DNA from: Eubacterium sp.
GTDB taxonomy: Bacteria; Bacillota; Clostridia; Lachnospirales; Lachnospiraceae
Assembly: GCA_017619835.1 (NCBI GenBank)
Contig: JAFZRN010000034.1
Coordinates: 1-64,000, forward strand
Length of the DNA: 64,000 nt
Direction: 5' to 3'
Below, piece by piece: positions 43,725 to 51,640 of the stretch (positions are counted from its first letter, which is position 1; each line of letters opens with the position of its first letter). The notes under the pieces are model-generated. The model was not told the origin of the DNA. It was given only the letters and a program-made list of their open reading frames with translations, and did no database searches. A program made the position numbers and the translations under genes.

Positions 43725-43813
43725 GATATTGATTCTCCCCAAAATGATTTGGCATATGCCTAGTTTTCTGAAAGATAGTTTAGCACAAGGACGGATAACT
43801 TACCACACAAAAA

Positions 43814-43850
43814 TGTGACAAACAGATCTGATTTTGTTTGTCACATTTTT
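43814..43850. terminator. Palindromic repeat copy in the divergent gap 43725-43966
   Basis: TGTGACAAAC and GTTTGTCACA (10-bp arms) flank AGATCTGATTTT, followed by TTTTT. It lies between divergent genes, where a terminator is not obviously needed. Its right side may carry the promoter of the lipoprotein gene at 43967. Confidence 0.65.
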
Positions 43851-43966
43851 TATATACGGCAATCTTAATTAAATGTTAAGAATGCTGTTTTCTTTTTTTA
43901 ATTATTCTATCGTACCATACGATTGAAGTTGATAATAAAGATTTCAAGTACGAAAGGAAGAATCAG

Positions 43967-46201
43967 ATGAAAAACGGGAAGATTAAGGTAATAAACGGTA
44001 GAATAATGAGGCGTGTGCTCTGCATAGTTTTAGCCGGCGTTATGATGCTGGAGGTCTCAGCCTGCGGAAAGAACGGCGCAAAAAAGGGTGCGTTTGACAG
44101 CAAGGTAGCAGAAGCTAAAGCAGTTTCGGAAGAAACCATTTTCGAAGAAACCGATTTTAATTTTACTGAGACCGAAGGGGTTCTCATGTATGCAGTTGGA
44201 GCAGGTGACCAGATATATTATACAGTGCAGGATACTGATGTTGATAAGATCACCTCCACATTATATTCCGTTGATATAAATACCGGGGAAGTGAAAGATC
44301 TTGATCAGATATCACCTGACCATAATATGATCTACACCGAAATCATAAAGGCTCAGGATGGTTCGATCTATGTTATAAAAAACGATAATGATGCAAAGAA
44401 CAGCATTTTATATAAGTTTGAAAATGACTCGCTGAATGAAATTATCGACCTTAAAGAAATGGGCTTTAAATTTGGTGATCCCAATTCTTATTATCTGGAC
44501 CTTATAGATAAAAACGGTAATTATGTCATGGCTTCGAATGATGAGATAAAGATCTATGACAAAGACTTTAAGGAGATATTTTCACAAAAGCTGATGGAAA
44601 GATTTATACTCGGCTACGTTAACGCAAAAAACGGAGAAATAGTTTTTTATCTTAAATCTTATGATGAAGATGATAATGGAGTCCATGAGCTTATGGTAAT
44701 CGATACGGATTCGTATCAGGTCAAAAAAGAGATTAGACTCGAAGGCGCTCTTTCATATGACTGGCCGCTGATGGATGCAGTAGGAGATTATGATTTCTTA
44801 TGTAAGAATACTACTTCGATAATGGGATATGTTTTGGATGACGAACGCTCCGAAAAAATTGTAGACCTGAATGCGTCCAATATCAATTCGGACGTGAGTC
44901 CTGAAATCTATATGCTCGACGAGAAGACATTTATAGCTGACAAGATTAATTATGGATATGGCATCGAGGACGATGGTTCGTTTACGTTTTTAAAATTCAC
45001 AAAGCAGGATGGCACTGATTCGGCAGATAAGATTGTCCTTACCTTTGCAGTAAGGTATGGAGATTATAATATTAAGCAGGATATCATCGATTTTAATAAG
45101 TCACAGTCAAAGTATATGATCAAGCTGGTTGATTATAGTGAAACAGACGATCCTGAAGCAAAGCTCAGCGCAGATATAGCTTCGGGCAACTTCCCTGATA
45201 TATATGAGGTAGATGTCAGCCTTGGAGAAAGCTCACTGGGGCAGGCAATAGAAAAAGGACTGTTTGAGGACCTGGTTCCATACATTGAGAAGGATGAAGA
45301 TGTAAATCTTGATGATCTGATCCCAAGTGTCAAAAACGCTATCTTAATGGACGAAAAATGTTACTTTTTGCCGTCATCATTCAGTCTTTATACACTCGTC
45401 GGCCGTAAGTCCGAAGTCAAAGATGTGCCAGGCTGGTCATATCAGGAAATGAAGGATTACTGTTATTCGAAAGAGGATGCCCAGCTCTTTTATTCCAATA
45501 CAAAGAAAGATACATTATTTGAGCTTCTTGTAGGATGCGGTGATGAATTCATCGACTGGGAAAGCGGAGAGTGTCATTTTGATAATGATGACTTTAAGAA
45601 TATCCTTGAAATGGCTAATCTCGGAAATGACAAGGATACCAATGAAGATATGATGATAGATGAAGAGGAATCCATCCGGGATGGAAAAAGGCTTTTCAGG
45701 GAAGGTGTCCTTGCACTTGATGATATCGGATACATGAATGTGGCTTTTAATCATGATTTTGCGATAAAAGGTTATCCTTCATCAAGAGATAAAGGAACCC
45801 ATATAGTATTTCCGGGGATGGTAGCCATTTCTTCGGAGAGTAAAAACAAGGATGCAGCCTGGGAATTCGTAAAGCATTTTATAACCGAGGAATATCAGAA
45901 AAAGCGTTATCAGGATTTTATGGGCGATCCCACTCGAAAAGATGTTTATGAAGTTAAATGCGAAGCCTTAAGAAAAATGTCTGAAACAACAGATAAAAAT
46001 GTAAATGACGTCGTAGACGAAAACATCAGAATATATAATGATGCAATAGAAAATGCGTCCGGCATGTTGTCATTTGATTACACCGTGCTGGAGATAATAG
46101 AAGAGGAAGCAGCGGCCTACTTCGCCGGTGATAAATCCGAAGATGAAGTGGTAAAAGTTATCGAGAACAGGGTCAACACCTATATAAACGAGAATAAATA
46201 A
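43967..46201 (+). CDS. Extracellular solute-binding lipoprotein with N-terminal propeller-like domain
   Basis: 744 residues. Lipobox VSAC gives Cys33. Residues about 55-340 are beta-rich and repeat DGSIYVI, LYKFEND and DNNGVHELMVIDTDSYQV patterns, probably a propeller. Residues about 345-735 are a family 1 solute-binding domain: FAVRYGDYNIKQDIIDFNKSQSKYMIKLVDY, GNFPDIYEVD, then FPGMVAISSESKNKDAAWEFVKHFITEEYQ. No ABC permease or ATPase is nearby, so this is an orphan receptor, probably for a sugar or oligosaccharide. GAAAGGAAG lies before the ATG. Confidence 0.83.
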   Translation: MKNGKIKVINGRIMRRVLCIVLAGVMMLEVSACGKNGAKKGAFDSKVAEAKAVSEETIFEETDFNFTETEGVLMYAVGAGDQIYYTVQDTDVDKITSTLYSVDINTGEVKDLDQISPDHNMIYTEIIKAQDGSIYVIKNDNDAKNSILYKFENDSLNEIIDLKEMGFKFGDPNSYYLDLIDKNGNYVMASNDEIKIYDKDFKEIFSQKLMERFILGYVNAKNGEIVFYLKSYDEDDNGVHELMVIDTDSYQVKKEIRLEGALSYDWPLMDAVGDYDFLCKNTTSIMGYVLDDERSEKIVDLNASNINSDVSPEIYMLDEKTFIADKINYGYGIEDDGSFTFLKFTKQDGTDSADKIVLTFAVRYGDYNIKQDIIDFNKSQSKYMIKLVDYSETDDPEAKLSADIASGNFPDIYEVDVSLGESSLGQAIEKGLFEDLVPYIEKDEDVNLDDLIPSVKNAILMDEKCYFLPSSFSLYTLVGRKSEVKDVPGWSYQEMKDYCYSKEDAQLFYSNTKKDTLFELLVGCGDEFIDWESGECHFDNDDFKNILEMANLGNDKDTNEDMMIDEEESIRDGKRLFREGVLALDDIGYMNVAFNHDFAIKGYPSSRDKGTHIVFPGMVAISSESKNKDAAWEFVKHFITEEYQKKRYQDFMGDPTRKDVYEVKCEALRKMSETTDKNVNDVVDENIRIYNDAIENASGMLSFDYTVLEIIEEEAAAYFAGDKSEDEVVKVIENRVNTYINENK

Positions 46202-46202
46202 T

Positions 46203-46245
46203 CAAAATGTGACAAAACATCTCAGAGATGTTTTGTCACATTTTG
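46203..46245. terminator. Perfect 43-base palindrome, bidirectional terminator
   Basis: Twenty-one-base arms, CAAAATGTGACAAAACATCTC and its exact reverse complement, surround a single A. It sits between convergent genes (43967 + and 46248 -). AAAA and TTTT ends suit termination in both directions. The most complete member of the repeat family. Confidence 0.9.
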
Positions 46246-46247
46246 GT

Positions 46248-47630
46248 TTATTTCATGAATACAAAGCTCTCGAGCTCGAACAGGCTTCTTCCCTTGAAGT
46301 AGTCGCCCATCCAGCCGCTGTAGTCGGTTTCGAAGGTGAAGTATACGGCGTGGCGTCCGGTCACGGCATCCACAACTCCTGTGATCACACTGTCGTCATG
46401 GCCGATCGCGATGCTTCCGATCTTTGTTCCGACAGTCTTTACAGTCTTGAGTCTGTCGGCACTTTCAACACCGTCTATATAGATGTTCATTCTGCAGTTG
46501 GTTCCCATGCCGCGGACCTTAGCCGCAAATTCCATCGTCTTGCTTCCGAAGTCATCACCGAAATCAAAATATCTGTAGCCGATAACTGTCTCAGTAGTAA
46601 TGTTTCTGATAAAGCGTTCGAAGACATTTCTCTCTGAAATAAATGCATCGCCGGTGAGGACGCATGCGATGTCAGCATCGGTTATCTGGTAAGGATTCAG
46701 TGAATCTTCGAAGCCGAGAGAAGTGGTCTCGACCATCGGGATGGTTCCGTCCGGAAGGATCTCGATCTTCTCGACGCAGCCGCGTCTTGACATGATGGTT
46801 CCGTTTGTCATCCTGTGATAGAAGACATACCACTGGCCGTTTACATTCATGATAGAGCCGTGGTCATTTCCGCCCGGATAGTCAACGCCGCTGTCAACGA
46901 TGTAGCCTCTGAATTTAAATGGTCCGGTGGGGCTGTCGGATGTTGCATAGGCAAGCTTCGGGCAGTCGTTCGGCGAATAGATCATGTAATAGGTGTCGCC
47001 GACCTTTCTCATGGAAGCTGCTTCGAAGAAAAGCTTTTCCTTTGTATCAAATCCGTCCTCGGGACGAGGCTCCTTCGGGATAAAATCTTCGATAAGAGTG
47101 CCATCGAGGATCTCATACATGTTGTCGGGATTTATCTCTGCAAGATAGGAGCTGAGATAACCGCAGTAGATATATACGCGGCCGTCGTCATCCACGAAAA
47201 CTCCAGGGTCGATAAAGATCCCGCCGTTACAGACTTCATCCGGAATATTATACTTATACTGTGATACAAGCTTGAAAGGTCCCTCGGGTCTGTCGCTTAC
47301 AGCAACGCAGCCCTTATGATTTTCGATATAAGCATAGAGATAGTATTTGCCGTCCTTCTCGACAACGTCGGGAGCAAAGAGCTTGGATGTATCTTCGGTC
47401 CAGTCGGTATCGGCCTCGTGATCTCTTGTTTTTCCGACTCTGAATATATCGCCGTGACATACCCACTGAGTCGGGTTATCGACCGGAGCGCTCCAGCATT
47501 TGAGGACTTTGTCGCAGAAGCTCCACGAACCTGCGATGTCGTGTGAGCCGTAGATATAAACTCTGTCACCGAAGACTCTCGGTTCTCCGTCGGGTATATA
47601 TTCCCATTTTGGTAAATATGGATTAGCCAT
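46248..47630 (-). CDS. Glycoside hydrolase family 43-like protein with C-terminal carbohydrate-binding-like domain
   Basis: 460 residues without signal peptide. The five-blade propeller covers about 1-315: RVFGDRVYIYGSHD, FAPDVVEKDGKYYLYAY, FIDPGVFVDDDGRVYIYCGY (pKa-tuning Asp), FFEAASMRKVGDTYYMIYS (acid Glu) and GNDHGSIMNVNGQWYVFYHR. The usual catalytic base Asp position reads DGEPRV, so the base may be the neighbouring Asp or the Glu. Residues 320-458 look like a CBM6-type beta sandwich (MNIYIDG...HAVYFTFE). Likely an intracellular arabinofuranosidase/xylosidase. Confidence 0.85.
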   Translation of the reverse strand: MANPYLPKWEYIPDGEPRVFGDRVYIYGSHDIAGSWSFCDKVLKCWSAPVDNPTQWVCHGDIFRVGKTRDHEADTDWTEDTSKLFAPDVVEKDGKYYLYAYIENHKGCVAVSDRPEGPFKLVSQYKYNIPDEVCNGGIFIDPGVFVDDDGRVYIYCGYLSSYLAEINPDNMYEILDGTLIEDFIPKEPRPEDGFDTKEKLFFEAASMRKVGDTYYMIYSPNDCPKLAYATSDSPTGPFKFRGYIVDSGVDYPGGNDHGSIMNVNGQWYVFYHRMTNGTIMSRRGCVEKIEILPDGTIPMVETTSLGFEDSLNPYQITDADIACVLTGDAFISERNVFERFIRNITTETVIGYRYFDFGDDFGSKTMEFAAKVRGMGTNCRMNIYIDGVESADRLKTVKTVGTKIGSIAIGHDDSVITGVVDAVTGRHAVYFTFETDYSGWMGDYFKGRSLFELESFVFMK

Positions 47631-47738
47631 GGTATTTCTCCGTTCGGTTTGATTTTGTCCGTCTCAATCTGTATAATCTGAGTTACGTCGAACATTTGAA
47701 TTGTATCATATTTATGTCGGAAATGAATAGGAGAAATT

Positions 47739-48866
47739 TTGTTTAAGATTAAGAAACAGATAAATACATTATATATCACGCACTTACTTTCGGAGCTTTC
47801 GATAACGGGCGCCTGGGTTGCAATCCTGGCGGCGCGAGGGTTTTCTCTGGTTCAGATTGGATTTGCCGAAACCATTTTCCATATTACCAGTCTGATATTT
47901 GAGATTCCTTCGGGGCTTCTGGCTGATGTATACGGCCGGAAGAAGATGCTTGTTATCAGCAATCTGATGACTGCTCTGGGTGCTTTTGTGATGGCGATGA
48001 CATCGGGATTCATCGGAGTATGTATCTCGATTTCTTTTCATGCGCTGGGATATAATTTTGCGTCCGGCTCGCGTGATGCGCTTGCATATGATTCCTTTAA
48101 AAAGGTGAAAAAGGAGAGCAGGTACGAACGATATGTGTCGAATCAGTCGATCATCTACCGTGTTGCAAACGGCATATCAACTCTGTGCGCCGGAGTGGCT
48201 CTCTTTATAGGCTACAGGCCGGCTTATCTCATCAGTGCAGTGACAAGTGTTGTTGCGATGATCATCACAATGACACTGAAAGAGGTGAAGATAGAAGAGA
48301 ATGGTAAGAGCGAGGGACAGCAGGAAGAAACAGTTCATAAGAATATATTCCTGCAGATGATCATTCAGGTCGCTGCTTATTTCAGAGACAGCATACTGTT
48401 TCTCTTCAGGAATTCAAAGGCGACAAAGCTTATGTTTGCTAATTCGCTGATTGGTGCTATTGATACGCTGCTTCTGTTTTTCCTTCAGAGTAATCTTAGA
48501 GACGCGGGCTTATCTGATAAGCTTCTCGGGCTTGCGCTTTTTACAATGGAGATTGGTGGGATAATCGGAGCGAAGCTGATACTTAAAACCAAGAATGTTA
48601 AATATGCATATGTATTTACCATATGTACATTGGGTGTTCTTGCCGGAGTTCTGCTTGAGCATACCTCGATGGTTGTCATCATGACTCTCGGCGGCTTCAT
48701 CTCGGCGATGGCCGATGACGCACTGGAGATCAGGACTGGTGCAAAGCTGCAGGATATGTTCCCGTCGCAGCAGAGGGCGACTCTTGTATCTATATCTTCG
48801 TTCACATTTTCGGTGATAATGATCGTGCTGTCACCACTCGCAGGATATTTCTTCTCGGTGTGGTAG
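47739..48866 (+). CDS. Major facilitator superfamily transporter
   Basis: 375 residues, starting at TTG 47739 with AGGAGA upstream. About eleven to twelve membrane helices, with the MFS loop signature FEIPSGLLADVYGRKKMLVISN between helices 2 and 3. The second half is joined by a hydrophilic Glu-rich loop (VKIEENGKSEGQQEET). The closest recognisable group is drug or unknown-substrate exporters of Firmicutes. It is divergent from GH43, and its end runs towards the XRE gene, eight bases away. Confidence 0.85.
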   Translation: MFKIKKQINTLYITHLLSELSITGAWVAILAARGFSLVQIGFAETIFHITSLIFEIPSGLLADVYGRKKMLVISNLMTALGAFVMAMTSGFIGVCISISFHALGYNFASGSRDALAYDSFKKVKKESRYERYVSNQSIIYRVANGISTLCAGVALFIGYRPAYLISAVTSVVAMIITMTLKEVKIEENGKSEGQQEETVHKNIFLQMIIQVAAYFRDSILFLFRNSKATKLMFANSLIGAIDTLLLFFLQSNLRDAGLSDKLLGLALFTMEIGGIIGAKLILKTKNVKYAYVFTICTLGVLAGVLLEHTSMVVIMTLGGFISAMADDALEIRTGAKLQDMFPSQQRATLVSISSFTFSVIMIVLSPLAGYFFSVW

Positions 48867-48873
48867 ATGGGAA

Positions 48874-49293
48874 CTATATATTTTTATATGTTTGAATTTG
48901 TGTTAATTCTTCTGTTCGCTCAGTTGCTTTTTCAATACCAATATCGTTGAGTAAAAGAAAATACATGACCAGATGGTTAAGGTGTTCTCTTTTGTGATAA
49001 TCCAGTTTTCTATAAGTGGAAATGAGTTCCTGCTCATCTTTTCTGAGATTAGATAAAGCATTGCTATCCTTATCCTCGTTAGAAATAAAGAATTCGTGAA
49101 CGGGTATTCCAAAATATTCTGACAGAGTAATGATTTTTTCAATTCTCGGAAGACGAGTTCCATTTACCCAGGTTGAAACCGCAGATTTATCGAAGTCCAG
49201 ATCATTTATCAAATCAGTCTGTGTTATGTTATTAATATGCATATATAGTTTTAGATTGTCAGAGAATGTTTTATAAGAAAACGTGCTATTCAT
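48874..49293 (-). CDS. XRE-family helix-turn-helix regulator
   Basis: 139 residues. The HTH covers 10-65: FSDNLKLYMHINNITQTDLINDLDFDKSAVSTWVNGTRLPRIEKIITLSEYFGI. The rest is helical, DEQELISTYRKLDYHKREHLNHLVMYFL, a common dimerisation tail in Clostridia. The gene is AT-rich. On the reverse strand GGGGT lies before the ATG. Divergent overlapping promoters with a shared palindrome lie just upstream (49318-49357), so it probably controls itself and the rightward transcript. Confidence 0.85.
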   Translation of the reverse strand: MNSTFSYKTFSDNLKLYMHINNITQTDLINDLDFDKSAVSTWVNGTRLPRIEKIITLSEYFGIPVHEFFISNEDKDSNALSNLRKDEQELISTYRKLDYHKREHLNHLVMYFLLLNDIGIEKATERTEELTQIQTYKNI

Positions 49294-49317
49294 TATGCTA
49301 CCCCGCTTATTTTTGGT

Positions 49318-49346
49318 TTGACATTAAGATTATACAATCGTATAAT
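49318..49346 (+). promoter_or_regulatory. Consensus rightward promoter
   Basis: TTGACA (49318-49323), 17-base spacer, TATAAT (49341-49346): a perfect vegetative promoter. Transcription should start near 49353, with no protein gene before the terminator at 49413. Confidence 0.85.
49329..49346. promoter_or_regulatory. Operator palindrome shared by the two divergent promoters
   Basis: ATTATAC-AATC-GTATAAT, perfect 7-bp arms. Each arm contains the -10 box of one promoter. Confidence 0.8.
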
Positions 49347-49357
49347 ATACCTATCAA
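49329..49357 (-). promoter_or_regulatory. Leftward promoter of the XRE gene
   Basis: On the reverse strand TTGATA (49357-49352), 17-base spacer, TATAAT (49334-49329). It overlaps the rightward promoter almost completely. Confidence 0.8.
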
Positions 49358-49452
49358 AGTAGTCAGAAGGTGGCATGCCTCACCCGCTCTGACAAATATT
49401 TTTGGGCTAAGAAAGCCGTCCGTTACTTGTCAGGTGCAGGACGGCTTTTCTT
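49353..49452 (+). ncRNA. Candidate small RNA, about 100 nt
   Basis: Defined by the consensus promoter and the terminator hairpin. A first hairpin pairs GTCAGA (49362-49367) with TCTGAC (49388-49393), with a GGTG/CACC inner stem. CTGACAA (49389-49395) can instead pair with TTGTCAG (49427-49433) in the terminator loop, so two folds compete. No convincing coding frame lies inside. I recognise no known RNA family. It may be a regulatory RNA under XRE control, or a leader of the aldo/keto reductase gene. Confidence 0.55.
49413..49452 (+). terminator. Rho-independent terminator of the candidate small RNA
   Basis: AAGCCGTCC (49413-49421) pairs perfectly with GGACGGCTT (49439-49447), with a 17-base loop and a TTTTCTT tail. 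Confidence 0.87.
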
Positions 49453-49642
49453 ATGTTCAAAACAAAGTTTAATCAATTCAATAACGAGCCTTGCGGCTGA
49501 TAAAAAACAACAAGCCAAAAATTGGGCAAAAAACTGAAAATAATATCTATATTAAAACCTCCCGATAGATTATAATGATAGTTGGTTACTTAGAGGCATA
49601 TCTTCTAAAGGATATAACTATGTGATATGGGAGGTTTTTGGT
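49453..49642. other. Gap before the aldo/keto reductase: no gene; AT-rich with a possible promoter
   Basis: The region holds a TATAAT-like box at about 49573-49578 and the AAAATTGGGCAAAA string at about 49516-49529. The latter resembles AAAATGGGCAAAA upstream of the Fe-alcohol dehydrogenase at about 28388-28400. Nothing else is seen. Confidence 0.35.
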
Positions 49643-50761
49643 ATGAGCATAGATTTAAGTAAGATGCCTAAGTTGGGTTTTGGTCTGATGAGACTGCCGG
49701 AGAAGGACGGACAGATTGATATCGAGCATGTTAAACGTATGGTTGATAAGTACATGCAGATGGACATGAACTATTTTGATACTGCCTATGTTTATCATGG
49801 CGGTAAGTCGGAGGTTGCTGCGCGCGAGGCTCTCGTGAAGAGATATCCACGAGACAGTTTTATGATAGCAACCAAGCTTCCTGCATGGGAGATCAGACAG
49901 GAGAGCGATATAGACAGGATCTTTAATGAGCAGTGCGAACGTGCCGGAGTAGACTACTTCGACCTTTATCTGCTTCATTCCGTAGAAGACGGAAACAACT
50001 ACGATACATATGTTAAGTATGACTGCTTCAGCTGGGGCGTTAAAATGAAGGAAGAGGGAAAGATTAAGCACTTCGGATTCTCTTTCCATGGAAGTCCCGA
50101 GCTTCTTGAAACTATTCTTGATGAGCATCCCGAGGTTGAGTTCGTTCAGATTCAGCTGAATTATCTCGACAGAACTAATCCTGTCGTAAGATCGGAAGCT
50201 CTCTACAATATTCTTCATGAAAGAAATATCCCGATAATCGTTATGGAGCCAATCCGTGGCGGAATGCTTGCAAGCCTTTCGCCCGAGCAGGAGGCAAAGT
50301 ATAAGGCAATCAGACCTGATAAGTCTATAGCATCCTGGGCTCTCAGATATGTAGGATCACTTCCGGGAGTTATGACCATCCTTTCCGGTATGTCTGCCGA
50401 AGAGCAGATGGATGATAACATTTCCACATTTACTGATTTCGAGCCGCTTTCCGAGGTGGAAATGACTGCGATAGATGAAGTTACCGCAGATATACTCAGT
50501 ATTCCTCAGATCGGATGCACCGCTTGTAAATACTGTACTCCGGGCTGCCCTATGCAGATCAGTATCCCGGATGTATTCAGGACAATAAATACACTTCGTC
50601 GTTATCCTGATGACTGGCGGGCTAAGAACTTCTATTCGGGAGTAGCGTCACGTGGCGGAAAGGCAGGAGACTGCATCGGATGCGGACAGTGTGAGGGTGT
50701 ATGCCCGCAGCATCTTCCGATCATCGAGCTTCTCAAAGAGGCATCGGAGACTCTTGATTAA
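49643..50761 (+). CDS. Aldo/keto reductase with C-terminal 4Fe-4S ferredoxin domain
   Basis: About 372 residues from ATG 49643, with GGGAGG nine bases upstream. The barrel carries the catalytic tetrad: Asp and Tyr in FDTAYVYHGGKSE, Lys in IATKLP and His in YLLHSVED. The C-terminus binds iron-sulfur clusters with IGCTACKYCTPGCPM and CIGCGQCEGVCPQHLPI. Ferredoxin or flavodoxin may feed electrons, as in other clostridial members, in place of NADPH alone. The substrate is unknown. Confidence 0.88.
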   Translation: MSIDLSKMPKLGFGLMRLPEKDGQIDIEHVKRMVDKYMQMDMNYFDTAYVYHGGKSEVAAREALVKRYPRDSFMIATKLPAWEIRQESDIDRIFNEQCERAGVDYFDLYLLHSVEDGNNYDTYVKYDCFSWGVKMKEEGKIKHFGFSFHGSPELLETILDEHPEVEFVQIQLNYLDRTNPVVRSEALYNILHERNIPIIVMEPIRGGMLASLSPEQEAKYKAIRPDKSIASWALRYVGSLPGVMTILSGMSAEEQMDDNISTFTDFEPLSEVEMTAIDEVTADILSIPQIGCTACKYCTPGCPMQISIPDVFRTINTLRRYPDDWRAKNFYSGVASRGGKAGDCIGCGQCEGVCPQHLPIIELLKEASETLD

Positions 50762-50773
50762 TAGATTGAGTTA

Positions 50774-50788
50774 CATCCCCGAGTTGCA
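50774..50788 (-). repeat. Reverse copy of the GCAACTCGGGG element
   Basis: CATCCCCGAGTTGCA is the reverse complement of TGCAACTCGGGGATG, matching the elements at 28329 and 53298. Confidence 0.6.
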
Positions 50789-50806
50789 AAACGAAAGGAT
50801 ATTTAA

Positions 50807-51640
50807 ATGAGATTAGGAACTTCCTCCCCGCTTAGCCATAATTCACCCGAGGAGTGGGCTGAGAATCAGGTTAAGCTGGGGTGTGCAACGGTTAATTTTC
50901 CGGTCATGAGTGATGAGCCGGAAGAAAAGATAATAGCATATAAAGATGCTGCCGAAAGCCATGGCCTTACGATAGCCGAAGTAGGTATATGGAGAAATGC
51001 TCTTTCGCAGGATCCGGCTGAGAGAAAAGTAAATATGGATTACTGTGTCGAGCAGCTCCGCCTTGCCGACTTTCTCGGAGCAAGGTGTGCGGTAAATGTC
51101 GCCGGAGCCTTCGGACCGAGATGGGACGGCGGCTACAGAGAGAATTTTACTGAAGATGCCTGGAAGCAGACTGTTGCGATGGTTCAGGAGATCATCGACA
51201 GAGCTCAGCCGACGAATACATTTTTCACACTGGAACCTATGCCCTGGATGATCCCTACCGGACCGAAGGAATATCTTAAGCTTATCGATATGGTCGGCCG
51301 CGACAGATTCGCTGTCCATCTCGATATCATCAACATGACGAATTCTGCGGACAGATATTTTAATCCGGAGGAGCTTGTGGATGAGTGCGCCGAGCTTCTC
51401 GGCGATAGGATAAAGAGCTGCCACATCAAGGACGTCCATCTCGCCGAGCCTTACACGATAAGGCTTGAGGAGTGCGGTCCCGGTGACGGTGAGTTTCCGC
51501 TCAGATACTATGTGGAGAAGATGAACGAGATCGATCCGGATATGCCGGTCATCCTCGAGCACCTTGATACTGACGAGGAATATTTAAAGTATATGGGTTA
51601 CCTTAAGGAGGAGTTAAGTGGGTTATACAAGGTTATCTGA
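50807..51640 (+). CDS. Sugar phosphate isomerase/epimerase family TIM barrel
   Basis: 277 residues. Segments typical of the AP2EC family: AYKDAAESHGLTIAEVGIWRN, GARCAVNVAGAFGPRWDGGYRENFTEDAWKQTVAMVQEIIDRAQ, TFFTLEPMPWMIPTGPKEYLKLIDMV, AVHLDIINM, IKSCHIKDVHL and PVILEHLDTDEEYLKYMGYL. A metal-dependent barrel, probably an isomerase of a ketose or inositol derivative. The next gene overlaps by 23 bases, so an FMN enzyme probably acts in the same pathway. Confidence 0.83.
   Translation: MRLGTSSPLSHNSPEEWAENQVKLGCATVNFPVMSDEPEEKIIAYKDAAESHGLTIAEVGIWRNALSQDPAERKVNMDYCVEQLRLADFLGARCAVNVAGAFGPRWDGGYRENFTEDAWKQTVAMVQEIIDRAQPTNTFFTLEPMPWMIPTGPKEYLKLIDMVGRDRFAVHLDIINMTNSADRYFNPEELVDECAELLGDRIKSCHIKDVHLAEPYTIRLEECGPGDGEFPLRYYVEKMNEIDPDMPVILEHLDTDEEYLKYMGYLKEELSGLYKVI

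Noticed and set aside
48874-49452. Phage lysogeny module
   Set aside because: The switch resembles one, but no integrase, structural or lysis gene lies nearby.
49266-49472. A 68-residue + strand frame over the candidate small RNA
   Set aside because: It starts upstream of the promoter, has no ribosome site, runs through the terminator and has no recognisable domain.
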